Assembly: GCF_001407835.1 (NCBI RefSeq)
Contig: NZ_CYUO01000005.1
Coordinates: 124,001 to 188,000 of the forward strand
Source of the DNA: Lagierella massiliensis
Lineage (GTDB): Bacteria > Bacillota > Clostridia > Tissierellales > Peptoniphilaceae
Length of the DNA: 64,000 nucleotides
Direction: 5' to 3'
The first letter of the stretch is position 1; every line of letters starts with the position of its first letter. The position numbers were made by a program, and so were the translations under genes. Below, in pieces: positions 35,802 to 45,600 of the stretch. The notes beneath the pieces were generated by a model. It was given only the letters and a program-made list of their open reading frames with translations. It had not been told where the DNA came from and ran no database searches.

Positions 35802-36701
35802 ATGGAAAAAACAATGAAGAAAAAACCAGAGGTTTCTGAAAAACCAATGGGTTTTAAAGTTATAGTAAACGAAGTTAAAAATGACAAACTTGCACTGGCA
35901 TCATTCTTTTTGCTATGCATTTTAATAATAGGACTAATTGTATCAAAGATTGTTTTAGATTCTAAAGCTGTTATGGAAGTTGATATATTTAACTCCTATG
36001 CAAGACCTGGTGAAGAAGGCTATATACTTGGAGCCGACAAAGGTGGAAGGGATATACTTGGACAACTTTTACTTGGTGGATACACATCAGTCCAAATCGG
36101 ATTTTTAGTTACTATAATCACAACAGTAATAGGTGTTACAGTTGGACTTATAATCGGTTACTACGGTGGAATGGTAGACAATATAATCATGAGAATTATA
36201 GACTTTTTACAAGTTCTTCCAGTAACCATGATAATAATCGTACTTGTAACAATTATTCCTAAGTATAACAAATGGAAATTTGTTCTTATAATGTCAGCCT
36301 TTTATTGGACTGGAGTGGCAAGGCTTGTAAGGTCAAAATCATTATCTGAAGGAAGAAAGGACTATATTTCTGCTTCAAAGACAATGGGAACACCACCACT
36401 AAAGATAATGTTTGCGGAAATACTTCCAAACATAGGTTCAATTATAATTGTAGACAGTACACTGGCACTTGCAGCAAACATAGGTATTGAAACAGGACTT
36501 ACCTTCCTTGGATTTGGTTTACCACTAAAAGAACCATCCCTTGGAACACTAATTTCATATGCAAGAGACCCTGAAGTTATAGCAGATAAACTATATATAT
36601 GGGTTCCGGCGGTGCTTTTAGTACTTGTATTTACCTTATCTATAAACTATGTTGGACAAGCTTTAAGAAGAGCAGCTGACGCAAAACAAAGAAGGGTTTA
36701 A
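35802..36701 (+). CDS. oppC: oligopeptide ABC transporter permease OppC
   Basis: 299 residues. N-terminal cytoplasmic segment, first span at ~32-52, then the extracellular loop with YILGADKGGRDILGQLLLGG, and the EAA loop EGRKDYISASKTMGTPPLKI. Second half of the membrane channel. It starts 11 bases after oppB. Confidence 0.93.
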   Translation: MEKTMKKKPEVSEKPMGFKVIVNEVKNDKLALASFFLLCILIIGLIVSKIVLDSKAVMEVDIFNSYARPGEEGYILGADKGGRDILGQLLLGGYTSVQIGFLVTIITTVIGVTVGLIIGYYGGMVDNIIMRIIDFLQVLPVTMIIIVLVTIIPKYNKWKFVLIMSAFYWTGVARLVRSKSLSEGRKDYISASKTMGTPPLKIMFAEILPNIGSIIIVDSTLALAANIGIETGLTFLGFGLPLKEPSLGTLISYARDPEVIADKLYIWVPAVLLVLVFTLSINYVGQALRRAADAKQRRV

Positions 36702-36708
36702 TTAGTTA

Positions 36709-36733
36709 TTTTTCATGCTAAGCATGTAAAAAA
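36709..36733 (+). terminator. weak hairpin between oppC and oppA
   Basis: TTTTTCATGC / GCATGTAAAAAA hairpin in a 51-base gap. Such intergenic stems in opp operons may protect the binding-protein mRNA or partly terminate; which applies here is unknown. Confidence 0.45.
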
Positions 36734-36752
36734 TAAAAAAAGGAGTGTAGAG

Positions 36753-38591
36753 ATGAAAAAATTTACTAAAGTGTTAGCATTAACATTGGCAGTTGGAATG
36801 TCGCTAACAGCATGTAAACCTGGAGACAGTGGAAAAACAAATTCTACTGACGCAGGCAACACAAACTCAACTGAAGTTGTAAGCAAGGACAACGGCGAAT
36901 CAAAAATCAATTGGGACGCTAAGAGTCTACCTGTAAAGAACGAAGGCGAAGCTATTGAAGATGGAATTCTTGAATATGGTATCGTATCAGATTCACCAAT
37001 TAAAGGTGTGTTTGACGCATCATTATATCAAGATCAAAATGACAGTATTGTAATGCAAATGATGAATGGTGGAAACCTATATGATTCTGATGACAGTTTC
37101 CGTATTATTTCATCTGACAAAGTTGAAATAAACTATGACCAAGATGCAAAGACAGTTACTTTCAAATTAAATCCAGATTTAAAATGGAACGATGGTACAC
37201 CAGTAACAGCTATGGACTTAGCTTATGCGTACTACATCGTTGGACATAAAGATTACACTGGAGTTCGTTATGACAAAACAGAAGACGAAAGAATTGTTGG
37301 TATGAAAGAATATCATGAAGGAACAACTGACAAGATTTCAGGTATAACTACACCAGATGATCATACAGTTGTTATTCAATACACTGAACTTACACCTGCA
37401 ACTCAATGGGGTTCAGGACTTCGTGTTGACCTAACACCATATCACTATATCAAAGATATTCCTATAGGTGAACTTGAAGAATCAGATCAAATTCGTGTTA
37501 AACCTCTTTCTGCAGGACCTTACTACATTTCAAACTATGTACAAGGTCAAAAGATTGAACTTTCAGCTAACGAACACTACTACAAAGGAAAACCTAAAAT
37601 CGCTAAGATAAACATGGAAGTTGTTCCAGTATCAAACGTAGTATCTGCAATGAAAGCTCATAAATATGACATGATTTCTTCAGTGCCATCTAAATCTGTA
37701 GACGAATTACAAAAAGTTCCAGGATACCAAATGGTTGGAACAGGAGATTTCTACTACAGCTATTTTGGATTCATGCTTGGACACTACGATCAAGAAAAAG
37801 GTGAAATAACTACAAACCCAGATGCTAAAATGGCAAATGTAAACCTAAGAAAAGCTTTAGGATATGCAATTGACCAAAATGCAATCGCTGAAAAGTTCTA
37901 TAAAGGACACAACGAATTAGCTAAGTCAGTTACACTTCCTATCTTTACAGAATTCTACAATAACGACATTAAAGGATATGTATACGATCCAGACAAAGCT
38001 ATGAAACTTCTTGACGAAGCAGGTTACAAAGACGTTGACAACGACGGATTTAGAGAAGATCCAAATGGTGAACCACTAACAATTAACTTAGCTATGATGT
38101 CAGGTGGAGATACACAAGAACCACTTTCACAATATTATCTACAATGTTGGGAAAAGATTGGTCTAAAAGCTGAACTTGCAACAGGTAACCTAATAGAATT
38201 CAACTCATTCTATGACAAACTTGAATCAGAAGATGAAGGAATAGACGTGTTCGCAGCAGCTTGGGGAGTAGGAACTAACCCAAGTCCAAAAGAAACTTAT
38301 GGAAATAGTGCAGCATTTAACATGTCAAGATACACTTCAGACAAGTTACAAGAAGCTATTGATAGAATCACAAGTCCAGAAGCAGCAGATCCAGAATTCA
38401 TGGCTAAAGCTTACAAGGACTTCCAACAAATAGTATTTGATGAAGTACCTGCAATTCCACTACAATGGAGAACAGGATGGCAAATGGTTAATAACCGTGT
38501 GCTAAACTATGACGCAGGTTATGGTAATGGTGAAAAAGTTACTAACTCAGGAGACTGGGCAGTATCAGCAGAAAAACCATTAGACAAATAA
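36753..38591 (+). CDS. oppA: oligopeptide-binding lipoprotein OppA
   Basis: 612 residues. Signal peptide with lipobox SLTAC (Cys ~20), so anchored to the outer membrane face of the cytoplasmic membrane. The SBP_bac_5 fold is recognisable by LKWNDGTPVTAMDLAYAY, RKALGYAIDQNAIAEKFY and YDPDKAMKLLDEAGYKD. It captures peptides for OppBCDF. The gene order D-F-B-C-A differs from the common A-B-C-D-F. A clear terminator follows. Confidence 0.93.
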   Translation: MKKFTKVLALTLAVGMSLTACKPGDSGKTNSTDAGNTNSTEVVSKDNGESKINWDAKSLPVKNEGEAIEDGILEYGIVSDSPIKGVFDASLYQDQNDSIVMQMMNGGNLYDSDDSFRIISSDKVEINYDQDAKTVTFKLNPDLKWNDGTPVTAMDLAYAYYIVGHKDYTGVRYDKTEDERIVGMKEYHEGTTDKISGITTPDDHTVVIQYTELTPATQWGSGLRVDLTPYHYIKDIPIGELEESDQIRVKPLSAGPYYISNYVQGQKIELSANEHYYKGKPKIAKINMEVVPVSNVVSAMKAHKYDMISSVPSKSVDELQKVPGYQMVGTGDFYYSYFGFMLGHYDQEKGEITTNPDAKMANVNLRKALGYAIDQNAIAEKFYKGHNELAKSVTLPIFTEFYNNDIKGYVYDPDKAMKLLDEAGYKDVDNDGFREDPNGEPLTINLAMMSGGDTQEPLSQYYLQCWEKIGLKAELATGNLIEFNSFYDKLESEDEGIDVFAAAWGVGTNPSPKETYGNSAAFNMSRYTSDKLQEAIDRITSPEAADPEFMAKAYKDFQQIVFDEVPAIPLQWRTGWQMVNNRVLNYDAGYGNGEKVTNSGDWAVSAEKPLDK

Positions 38592-38605
38592 GAATTGAAA
38601 AAATA

Positions 38606-38637
38606 GGCTCCAAGCAGTGCTTGGGGTCTTTTTTTGC
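38606..38637 (+). terminator. terminator of the opp operon
   Basis: GGCTCCAAGC AGT GCTTGGGGTC hairpin followed by seven T. Confidence 0.88.
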
Positions 38638-38722
38638 CTTTGAAAAGGCAGCAACCAATGGTAGTTGTAGGGTTACACCCTACAACCCATTTATTTATAG
38701 TATATTCATTCGTTTTATTCTA

Positions 38723-38847
38723 CCAAGGGGGAAAAGGAACCGTTTCGTACGGTTCCTATCCCCCTTGAAAACCCCCTTTACCTCCCAACGACTTGGGGAT
38801 ATCCCCAAGACCCCTTTTGTAAAGTGGTAGGAAAGCTAAGGCTTTCC
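38723..38847 (-). repeat. G element, subtype 1
   Basis: P hairpin GGAAAGC / GCTTTCC, hairpin 2 CTTGGGG..CCCCAAG, hairpin 3 with a fully paired inner stem GGAACCG / CGGTTCC. Confidence 0.82.
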
Positions 38848-39023
38848 TGTTAGTGCCTTACGGCACTATTATAGAAGTAATTATACTTCGCTATGTCATT
38901 CTGAGCGAAAATTTTTTAGCACAAAAAATTGAAGTCGAAGAATCTCATTACTAAGTATATGTTAGAGGGACAGAATAAATTTAATAATGCAATAGTATCC
39001 AAAGTATGATATTAAAAACAGAA

Positions 39024-39167
39024 GAAAATCCAACAAGATTTTCTTCCTCTTTCTAAGCAGGTTTTCAGGACGGCAGTCCTGAATCGTTTGGAAGGTAAGG
39101 AAGAGGGGATTTCAAGGGGAGAACGTTAGAAACCATACGAAAAGGTTTCTTAGTTCTCCCCTTGGTT
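39024..39167 (+). repeat. G element, subtype 2
   Basis: Hairpins as in the 13170 copy (CAAGGGGAGAAC / GTTCTCCCCTTG), 26 kb away and nearly identical. Confidence 0.82.
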
Positions 39168-39438
39168 AAATGAGAAAGTGGGTTAGAAATAAAATGGTTG
39201 TAGGGCGAAACCCTACAAAATAAAATAATTAATAGACTTTTGCCGAGATTTTCTAAGAAAATCTCGAGATACTTCGACTCGCTCTCGCTCGCTCAGTATG
39301 ACAGTACTGTGGAATCAAACCACGTAGGGAAAAGCCCTACAAAAAAACTTTAATCAAAAAACTTTTCATAGAAAGTTTTTTTATCTTTTCCTCTCCTTTT
39401 TTAATGATATAATATTTCTAATGGGAAAAGGAGGTATT

Positions 39439-40959
39439 ATGAATCTATATTTAGGCAAGGGAGAAAACGACTTCAACATAAGAAGTGAAAAGTTAAATCA
39501 GCATGGGGTTATCTCTGGTGCAACGGGAAGTGGAAAGACTGTTACTGTAAAGGTTCTTTGTGAAGAGCTTTCTGCTCTTGGTGTGCCAACTTTTATCAGT
39601 GATGTTAAGGGAGATATTATAAATCTCTCAAAGGTTGGAAGTGAAAATGAAAATATAAAAGAGAGACTTCTGTCTTTGGGTATATCAGACTTTGAATTTA
39701 GAAACTATCCTATAAATGTTTGGGACATATATAAGGAAGAGGGGATTCCTCTTAGGGTCACTGTGTCTCAGTTTGGTCCTGTACTTCTTTCTGAAGTCCT
39801 TGAGCTAAATGAAACACAGGAAGGTGTTTTAAATGTTTTATTTAGGGTTGCTGATGAGGAAGGACTTTTACTTTTGGACTTCAAGGATTTAACTCAAATG
39901 CTGGACTATTTAAGAAGAAATTCTAAAGAGATTTCTGAAAAGTATGGAAACATTTCATCTTCATCAATCGCTGCAATTCAAAGAAAATTACTTGTACTTG
40001 AAGAAGAGGGAGCGAATGAATTTTTTGGCGAAACTTCTGTTGATATAAAGGACTTTTTAAAAAAGGACGAACTTGGAAATGGTTTTGTAAATATACTTAA
40101 TAGTAAAAAGCTAATGAAAAAGCCGAGACTATACTGTGCATTTTTAATTTATCTTTTCTCTGAACTTTTTGAAATACTTCCTGAGGTAGGTAATCCAGAA
40201 AAGCCTATAATGGTATTTTTCTTTGACGAAGCTCATTTAATTTTTAATAATATTTCAAAGAATTTACTTGAAAAGATTGTGACTGTGGTTAGGCTTATTA
40301 GATCAAAGGGAGTTGGAGTCTTTTTTATAACTCAAAACCCTCTTGATATTCCAAATGAAATCTCAGCGCAACTTGGAACAAAGATTATTCATCAACTTAG
40401 AGCCTTTTCACCTAAAGAGGCAAAGGCTGTAAAGGTTATTTCTGAGTCTTTGAGGCAAAGACCCGGCGTAGATACTATGGATGAAATATTAAATCTTGGA
40501 GTTGGAGAAGCTGTTATACAAACCCTTGATGAGAAGAATATTCCAACGGAAGTGGAGAAGGTTATCATTAGACCACCTCATAGTTCTTTTGACGTACTTT
40601 CGTCTTCTGATTTAAATTATATTATTTCAAATTCTGAAATTTACGGAAAGTATGAAGAGACTATTGACAGAGTCTCCGCATACGAAATTTTATCGGAGAA
40701 GTTAGAGAAAGAGGAAGAAGAACAAAAACGAGCAGAATTTGAGGAAGAGAGAATAAAACAAGAGGAGCTTGATAGAAAAGAACTTGAAAAGATGGAAAGA
40801 GAAGCGGAAAAGATCCGTAAAAAGGAAGAACGTGAAAGAAAAGAAAAATATAAATATGTGGACAAGACGGTAAATTCCATCCTTGGTGCCTTTACAAGGC
40901 AAATTGGAAGAGAGATGGCAAGGGGAATCCTTGGTTCATTTAAAAGAAAGAATAGGTAG
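39439..40959 (+). CDS. HerA-like ATPase (DUF853 family)
   Basis: 506 residues from ATG 39439, chosen because AAAGGAGG at 39425-39432 precedes it; the ATG at 39421 lies upstream of that site. Walker A GATGSGKTVT at ~residues 28-37, Walker B-like MVFFFDEAHL near 265, and IRSKGVGVFFITQNP as sensor/arginine region. This matches the DUF853 branch of HerA/FtsK-type DNA-translocating ATPases. The C-terminal ~70 residues are a highly charged Glu/Lys coiled coil. No NurA nuclease gene is adjacent, so its DNA-processing partner is unknown. Confidence 0.85.
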   Translation: MNLYLGKGENDFNIRSEKLNQHGVISGATGSGKTVTVKVLCEELSALGVPTFISDVKGDIINLSKVGSENENIKERLLSLGISDFEFRNYPINVWDIYKEEGIPLRVTVSQFGPVLLSEVLELNETQEGVLNVLFRVADEEGLLLLDFKDLTQMLDYLRRNSKEISEKYGNISSSSIAAIQRKLLVLEEEGANEFFGETSVDIKDFLKKDELGNGFVNILNSKKLMKKPRLYCAFLIYLFSELFEILPEVGNPEKPIMVFFFDEAHLIFNNISKNLLEKIVTVVRLIRSKGVGVFFITQNPLDIPNEISAQLGTKIIHQLRAFSPKEAKAVKVISESLRQRPGVDTMDEILNLGVGEAVIQTLDEKNIPTEVEKVIIRPPHSSFDVLSSSDLNYIISNSEIYGKYEETIDRVSAYEILSEKLEKEEEEQKRAEFEEERIKQEELDRKELEKMEREAEKIRKKEERERKEKYKYVDKTVNSILGAFTRQIGREMARGILGSFKRKNR

Positions 40960-41009
40960 GATTAATACAATCAGTCAAATAGTGATATAATCCTATAGGG
41001 AGGGATAGA

Positions 41010-42446
41010 ATGGAAAATCAAAGAGATGAAAAAGAGATATTATATGACTGGCAAGAGGCTAAGGAGATATTAGCTAATTTAATGCCTAAACTTATGGACA
41101 GTCAAGACGCTGTTGCAGAAAATATTATTGACAATCCTCTACCACTTGAAAAAGAAGAGGAGATTAAAAATATAAAATTTGGTGAAGAGCCAAGGGACGC
41201 ACAAGAGGTAATCGACCAGATGCATGACTTGCTTTATAATTATGTGACAAAGCAAAATCATCCTCAGTTCTTTTCTTTTATTCCACTTGCGTTATCACCA
41301 GTATCTGTTGTAGGAGAGGTTATAAATTCAATTCATTCTCCATATGGAGGTTCTCACATACTTTCAGAGGGGGTTGCCATAGCTCAGAAGTGGCTTATCA
41401 ACTGGATGGGAGAAAACATTGGCTATCCAACTAAAGAACTTGGTGGGCTATTTGTATCAGGTGGATCTATGGCAAATTTAACTGCCTCTGTAATTGCAAG
41501 AAATGAAAAGCTAAAAGATGAGGAGATTTTAAAGGGAACTGTATATATATCAGACCAAACTCACTCATCAGTTGCAAAGGGTTTTCATATAATGGGTGTG
41601 CCACTTAAAAATATTAGAAAGATAGAAACTGATGAACTTTTCAGAATGAAACCTGACATACTTAGAGAACAAATGAAAAAGGATAAGGAAGAAGGATATA
41701 TTCCATTTTTAATTGTAGGAACTGCAGGAACAACAAATACAGGTTCAATAGATCCGTTAAATGAACTTGCAGATATTGCAGAAGAGTTTGATGCATGGCT
41801 TCACATTGACGGTGCATATGGTGCAACGGGAGTTCTTTCATCCTATAAATATCTATATGATGGAATCGAACGCAGTGACTCAGTGAGCTGGGATGGACAT
41901 AAGTGGCTTTTCCAATCATACGGATGCGCTGCAATTATTTGTAAAGATAGACTTGCAATGACAAGAACTTTTAATGCAAACCCTGAATACTTAAAGGATG
42001 TTGCAGCAGATGACTCAAAAGTAAACTTCTGGGACATAGGAATAGAACTTACATCTCCTACAAGGGGTATGAGGCTTTGGTATACATTACAAAGAGTTGG
42101 ATTAAAGGGAATGAGAAGTGCAATTGATACTGGATTTGAATCAGCAAAGTACTTTGAAGAGCTCTTTAAAGGTGAAGAATACTTTGAAATAGTTTCACCG
42201 GCAATGCTTTCATGTATCAACGTTAGATATTATAACGAAAAGTATTCAGAAGAAGAACTTAATGAGATAAATCATAAACTATCAGAGATGGCAACTAAAA
42301 GGAATAAGGCAATTTATTACACAACACAGCTTAGAGGAAAGACCGTTTTAAGATTTTGTGCAATTCACCCATGCCTTACAAAGGAAAATATAAAGGAAGT
42401 TGTGGAAAATATAAAGAAAGATATCAAAGAATTGGGCTTAGAATAG
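41010..42446 (+). CDS. PLP-dependent aromatic L-amino-acid decarboxylase family
   Basis: 478 residues, group II pyridoxal-phosphate decarboxylase. PLP-site motifs: HIDGAYGATG (Asp binding the pyridine nitrogen) and SWDGHKW with the Schiff-base lysine (~residue 301). The substrate-side histidine is probably in SDQTHSSVAKG. This family decarboxylates Trp, Phe, Tyr, DOPA or sometimes Glu. The similarity in length and motifs to gut bacterial tryptophan/phenylalanine decarboxylases suggests an aromatic amine product, but substrate cannot be assigned. Monocistronic, with GGGAGGG upstream and a terminator downstream; no amine transporter adjacent. Confidence 0.85.
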   Translation: MENQRDEKEILYDWQEAKEILANLMPKLMDSQDAVAENIIDNPLPLEKEEEIKNIKFGEEPRDAQEVIDQMHDLLYNYVTKQNHPQFFSFIPLALSPVSVVGEVINSIHSPYGGSHILSEGVAIAQKWLINWMGENIGYPTKELGGLFVSGGSMANLTASVIARNEKLKDEEILKGTVYISDQTHSSVAKGFHIMGVPLKNIRKIETDELFRMKPDILREQMKKDKEEGYIPFLIVGTAGTTNTGSIDPLNELADIAEEFDAWLHIDGAYGATGVLSSYKYLYDGIERSDSVSWDGHKWLFQSYGCAAIICKDRLAMTRTFNANPEYLKDVAADDSKVNFWDIGIELTSPTRGMRLWYTLQRVGLKGMRSAIDTGFESAKYFEELFKGEEYFEIVSPAMLSCINVRYYNEKYSEEELNEINHKLSEMATKRNKAIYYTTQLRGKTVLRFCAIHPCLTKENIKEVVENIKKDIKELGLE

Positions 42447-42448
42447 AG

Positions 42449-42475
42449 GCGGGTGCTATATGCACCTGTTTTTTA
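42449..42475 (+). terminator. terminator of the decarboxylase gene
   Basis: GGGTGC TATA GCACCT followed by T residues. Confidence 0.75.
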
Positions 42476-42612
42476 ATGTAATAAATAACAAAACAATTAT
42501 TCATACAATTTTGATATTAATTCAAAAAGTGTTATCCTATTATAGGAAGATATGTAAATCTATTAAAATTTAATGTGTGTAGATTTCATAAAAATATTAA
42601 GGAGGAAACAAT

Positions 42613-45600
42613 TTGAAAAAAATTACTAAACGATTTTTATCGTTAATGCTTGTACTATCCATGATATTGTCTCCAATATCAGCATTTGCACAAGAACCTG
42701 CAGCAGCACAACCTTCTGCTAATGAAGTTTCAAGTGCGTCAGATTTTGAATTTGATAAGGAAAATGGAGAAATAACTGGATATAATGGAACGGAAAAAGA
42801 TCTTGTGATCCCATCTAAAATTGATGGTAAACAAGTCTATGGACTAGGAAATGGTGCATTGAATAAGAAAGGATTAAACTCCGTTGTTTTACCTGAAGGT
42901 ATGACATATCTAAAATGGGGAGCGCTTGGGAACAATAATCTTACATCTATTAAGATGCCTTCAACTATGAGGAGAATAGAAGCTTATGCCTTTACTCTTA
43001 ATAAACAACTTAAAGAAGTGCATTTAAATGAAGGATTAAAATCAATTGAAACATTTGCGTTTGCAAATCTTCCAGAACTTGCAGGAGAGGTGGATATTCC
43101 TTCAACAGTTGAATGGATAGGACCAAAGGCATTTTTCAAGAGTAATCTAATTACTTTAAATATTAAAGGTAATGAAAACTCTGCGCCTATAGTTTTAAAA
43201 AATGCTATTAGTGATCACTTAAACTACATTTATCTTGAAAACGAAAGAAAAGATATAACAGTTGATTATACTGCATTTTGTAATAGGGAAGTTAAAGAAA
43301 AAATAACTGTAATTGCTCCTGTTAACGAAATTGAACTAACCGCTTCTAATTACACTGATGTTGATAATTGGATAAAGAATAATATTAATATTCAATTTGC
43401 AACATATTATGTTAAAGCAAGTGATAATTCAGGTCACTCTGATATAAAAGTACCTTTAGAAATTGCTTGGAATACTAAAGATGTATTTGTTAAAAATAGT
43501 GAATTTAATGTTACTGGGGTACTGGATAAGGAAAAAGCCAAAGAGCTTCCAACAAAAGATGGATATATGCTTGCAAATCCAGACAATTGCCAGGGACAAA
43601 ATACTATTTCTTTAGAGTTTGTAGTTAAATCACCTACTGAAACAAACAAAGAATATGAATTTGACTCTGAAAAGGGAGTAATAACTAAATATCTTGGAAA
43701 TAAAACAGAATTAGTTATTCCTGACGAGATAGATGGAGTAAAAGTAGTTGGAATTGGAGCAGGTGCTTTTGGAAATAAAAACTTAACAGCATTAACACTT
43801 CCAAAACATCTTGAATTTACAGAATATGGATCTTTCTCGAATAATAATTTTTCTAAATTAGTATTTCCAGATTCTATGAAGAGTATTGGCTCATATTCTT
43901 TTAATAATAACAAAAACCTTAGAGAAGTTATATTTAATGAAGGCCTTGAAGAAATAGGAAACCATGCTTTTATTAACGATAAGTTATTAAGTGGTAGCCT
44001 TGTAATTCCATCAACAGTTGAATGGGTTGGACCTTCAGCATTTAGATTTACCAACATAAATAAATTTATTATAAAAGGTGGAAAAGATTCTGCGAAGTTA
44101 ACATTAAAAAACAATCTTGGTCAAGAAATAAGTGTTTTTGAACTGGAAGACATTCAAAAAGAACTTTTTGTTGACTTCACATCATTTTGTAATAATGTAA
44201 AAACAAATTTAATCACAACAACAAATCCAACAGAAGTAAATGTATCTTCACCAGAAGAGCTTGAAAAATGGATAGAAGATAATGTTAATATTCAGTTTAT
44301 GTCATCTTATCAAAAAGCAGGAGAAAGCGGTACAGCACAACTTCAAAAGTTTAAAACTGGAAAATTTGATGAATATGTAAACATAGATACAATTTGGGAA
44401 CCTATTGAAGATTTTGAAAATGCAAAAGCCATTGTAAAAGGGAAAATGCAAGAGATAACCGACGAAACATTCCCACAAAGACCTGGCTTTATAATGAATA
44501 AGGCTTCAAACTATGGCGGAACAAATACTCTTGAATTTGAATTCAATATTAATGAACCTGTTGAAGACGAGTCAAAATTCATTTCTTCAGACTTCACATA
44601 TGATGGAGAAACCATAACAGGATTTTCCGAAACAGGGGAAAAGAAATTTGAAACATTAAAAGAAGTAAACCTACCAGAAAAATCAACAGATGGTAAAACT
44701 ATTACAGCAATAGGAGATTCTGCATTTACATCAAAGGGAATTAAATCAGTAACAATTCCAGAAACAGTAAAATCTATAGGAAACCTTGCTTTCCAAATGA
44801 ATGAATTAACAGAAATAAAATTACCATCAAAATTGGAAAAAGCAGGAAATGCAGCTTTTGCAAGTAACAAGATAGAAGAAGTAACAATACCTGGAACATT
44901 AAAAGAAATACCAAGTGGAATGTTCTCAACAAATATTTCAACAAAGATTGTTATTGAAGACGGCGTTGAAACAATAGGTCAATCTGCATTTACAGGATGC
45001 AAGATAGACAGATTAGAACTTCCGGCTACTGTAAAATCAGTAGGAAGAACGGCATTTAGTGGAGGCTCAACAGCACAAAGTGGAAAACTAAAAGAACTAA
45101 TCTTACACGAAGGTTTAGAAAAGATAGATAGAGAAGCCTTCCAAAACAATAACCTAAAAGAAGTCAAAATGCCTTCTACATTAGAAGAAATAGATTATAG
45201 AGCGTTTAAAGGAAACGGTCAAGTTGTAGAGTTAAAGACAACAAATGAAACACACTTAGACTTTAATAATGATAAATCATTAAAGAATCAAAAGTTTATA
45301 TTAGTTGAAGACGAAACTAAGTTTATTTCTTCAGACTTTACCTATGATGGAGCAACAATCACTGGTTTTTCTGAACAAGGACTAAAGAGACTTGAAATAT
45401 CTAAAGATGTAAACTTACCAGAAAAGTCAACAGATGGTGAAACCATAACAATAATTGGTAAAGAAGCATTTAGAAATATGGGAATTGAATCAGTTATAAT
45501 TCCTGAAACTGTAACTACAATTGAAGATTTTGCTTTCAACAATAATAAATTAAGCAAAATAGATTTAGGTAATAATCTAAAAAAACTTGGAACTTCTGTA

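Larger units (their letters stand above)
38640..39400. repeat. mosaic repeat block J
   Basis: No gene. Inventory: T 38667-38683; G 38723-38847 (reverse); S 38895-38946 (+, TTC/GAA); G 39024-39167; T 39200-39216; H 39244-39266; S 39266-39302 (-, TAC/GTA); T 39324-39340. Two G copies of different subtype lie in opposite directions. A TATAAT near 39408 may serve the next gene. Confidence 0.8.
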
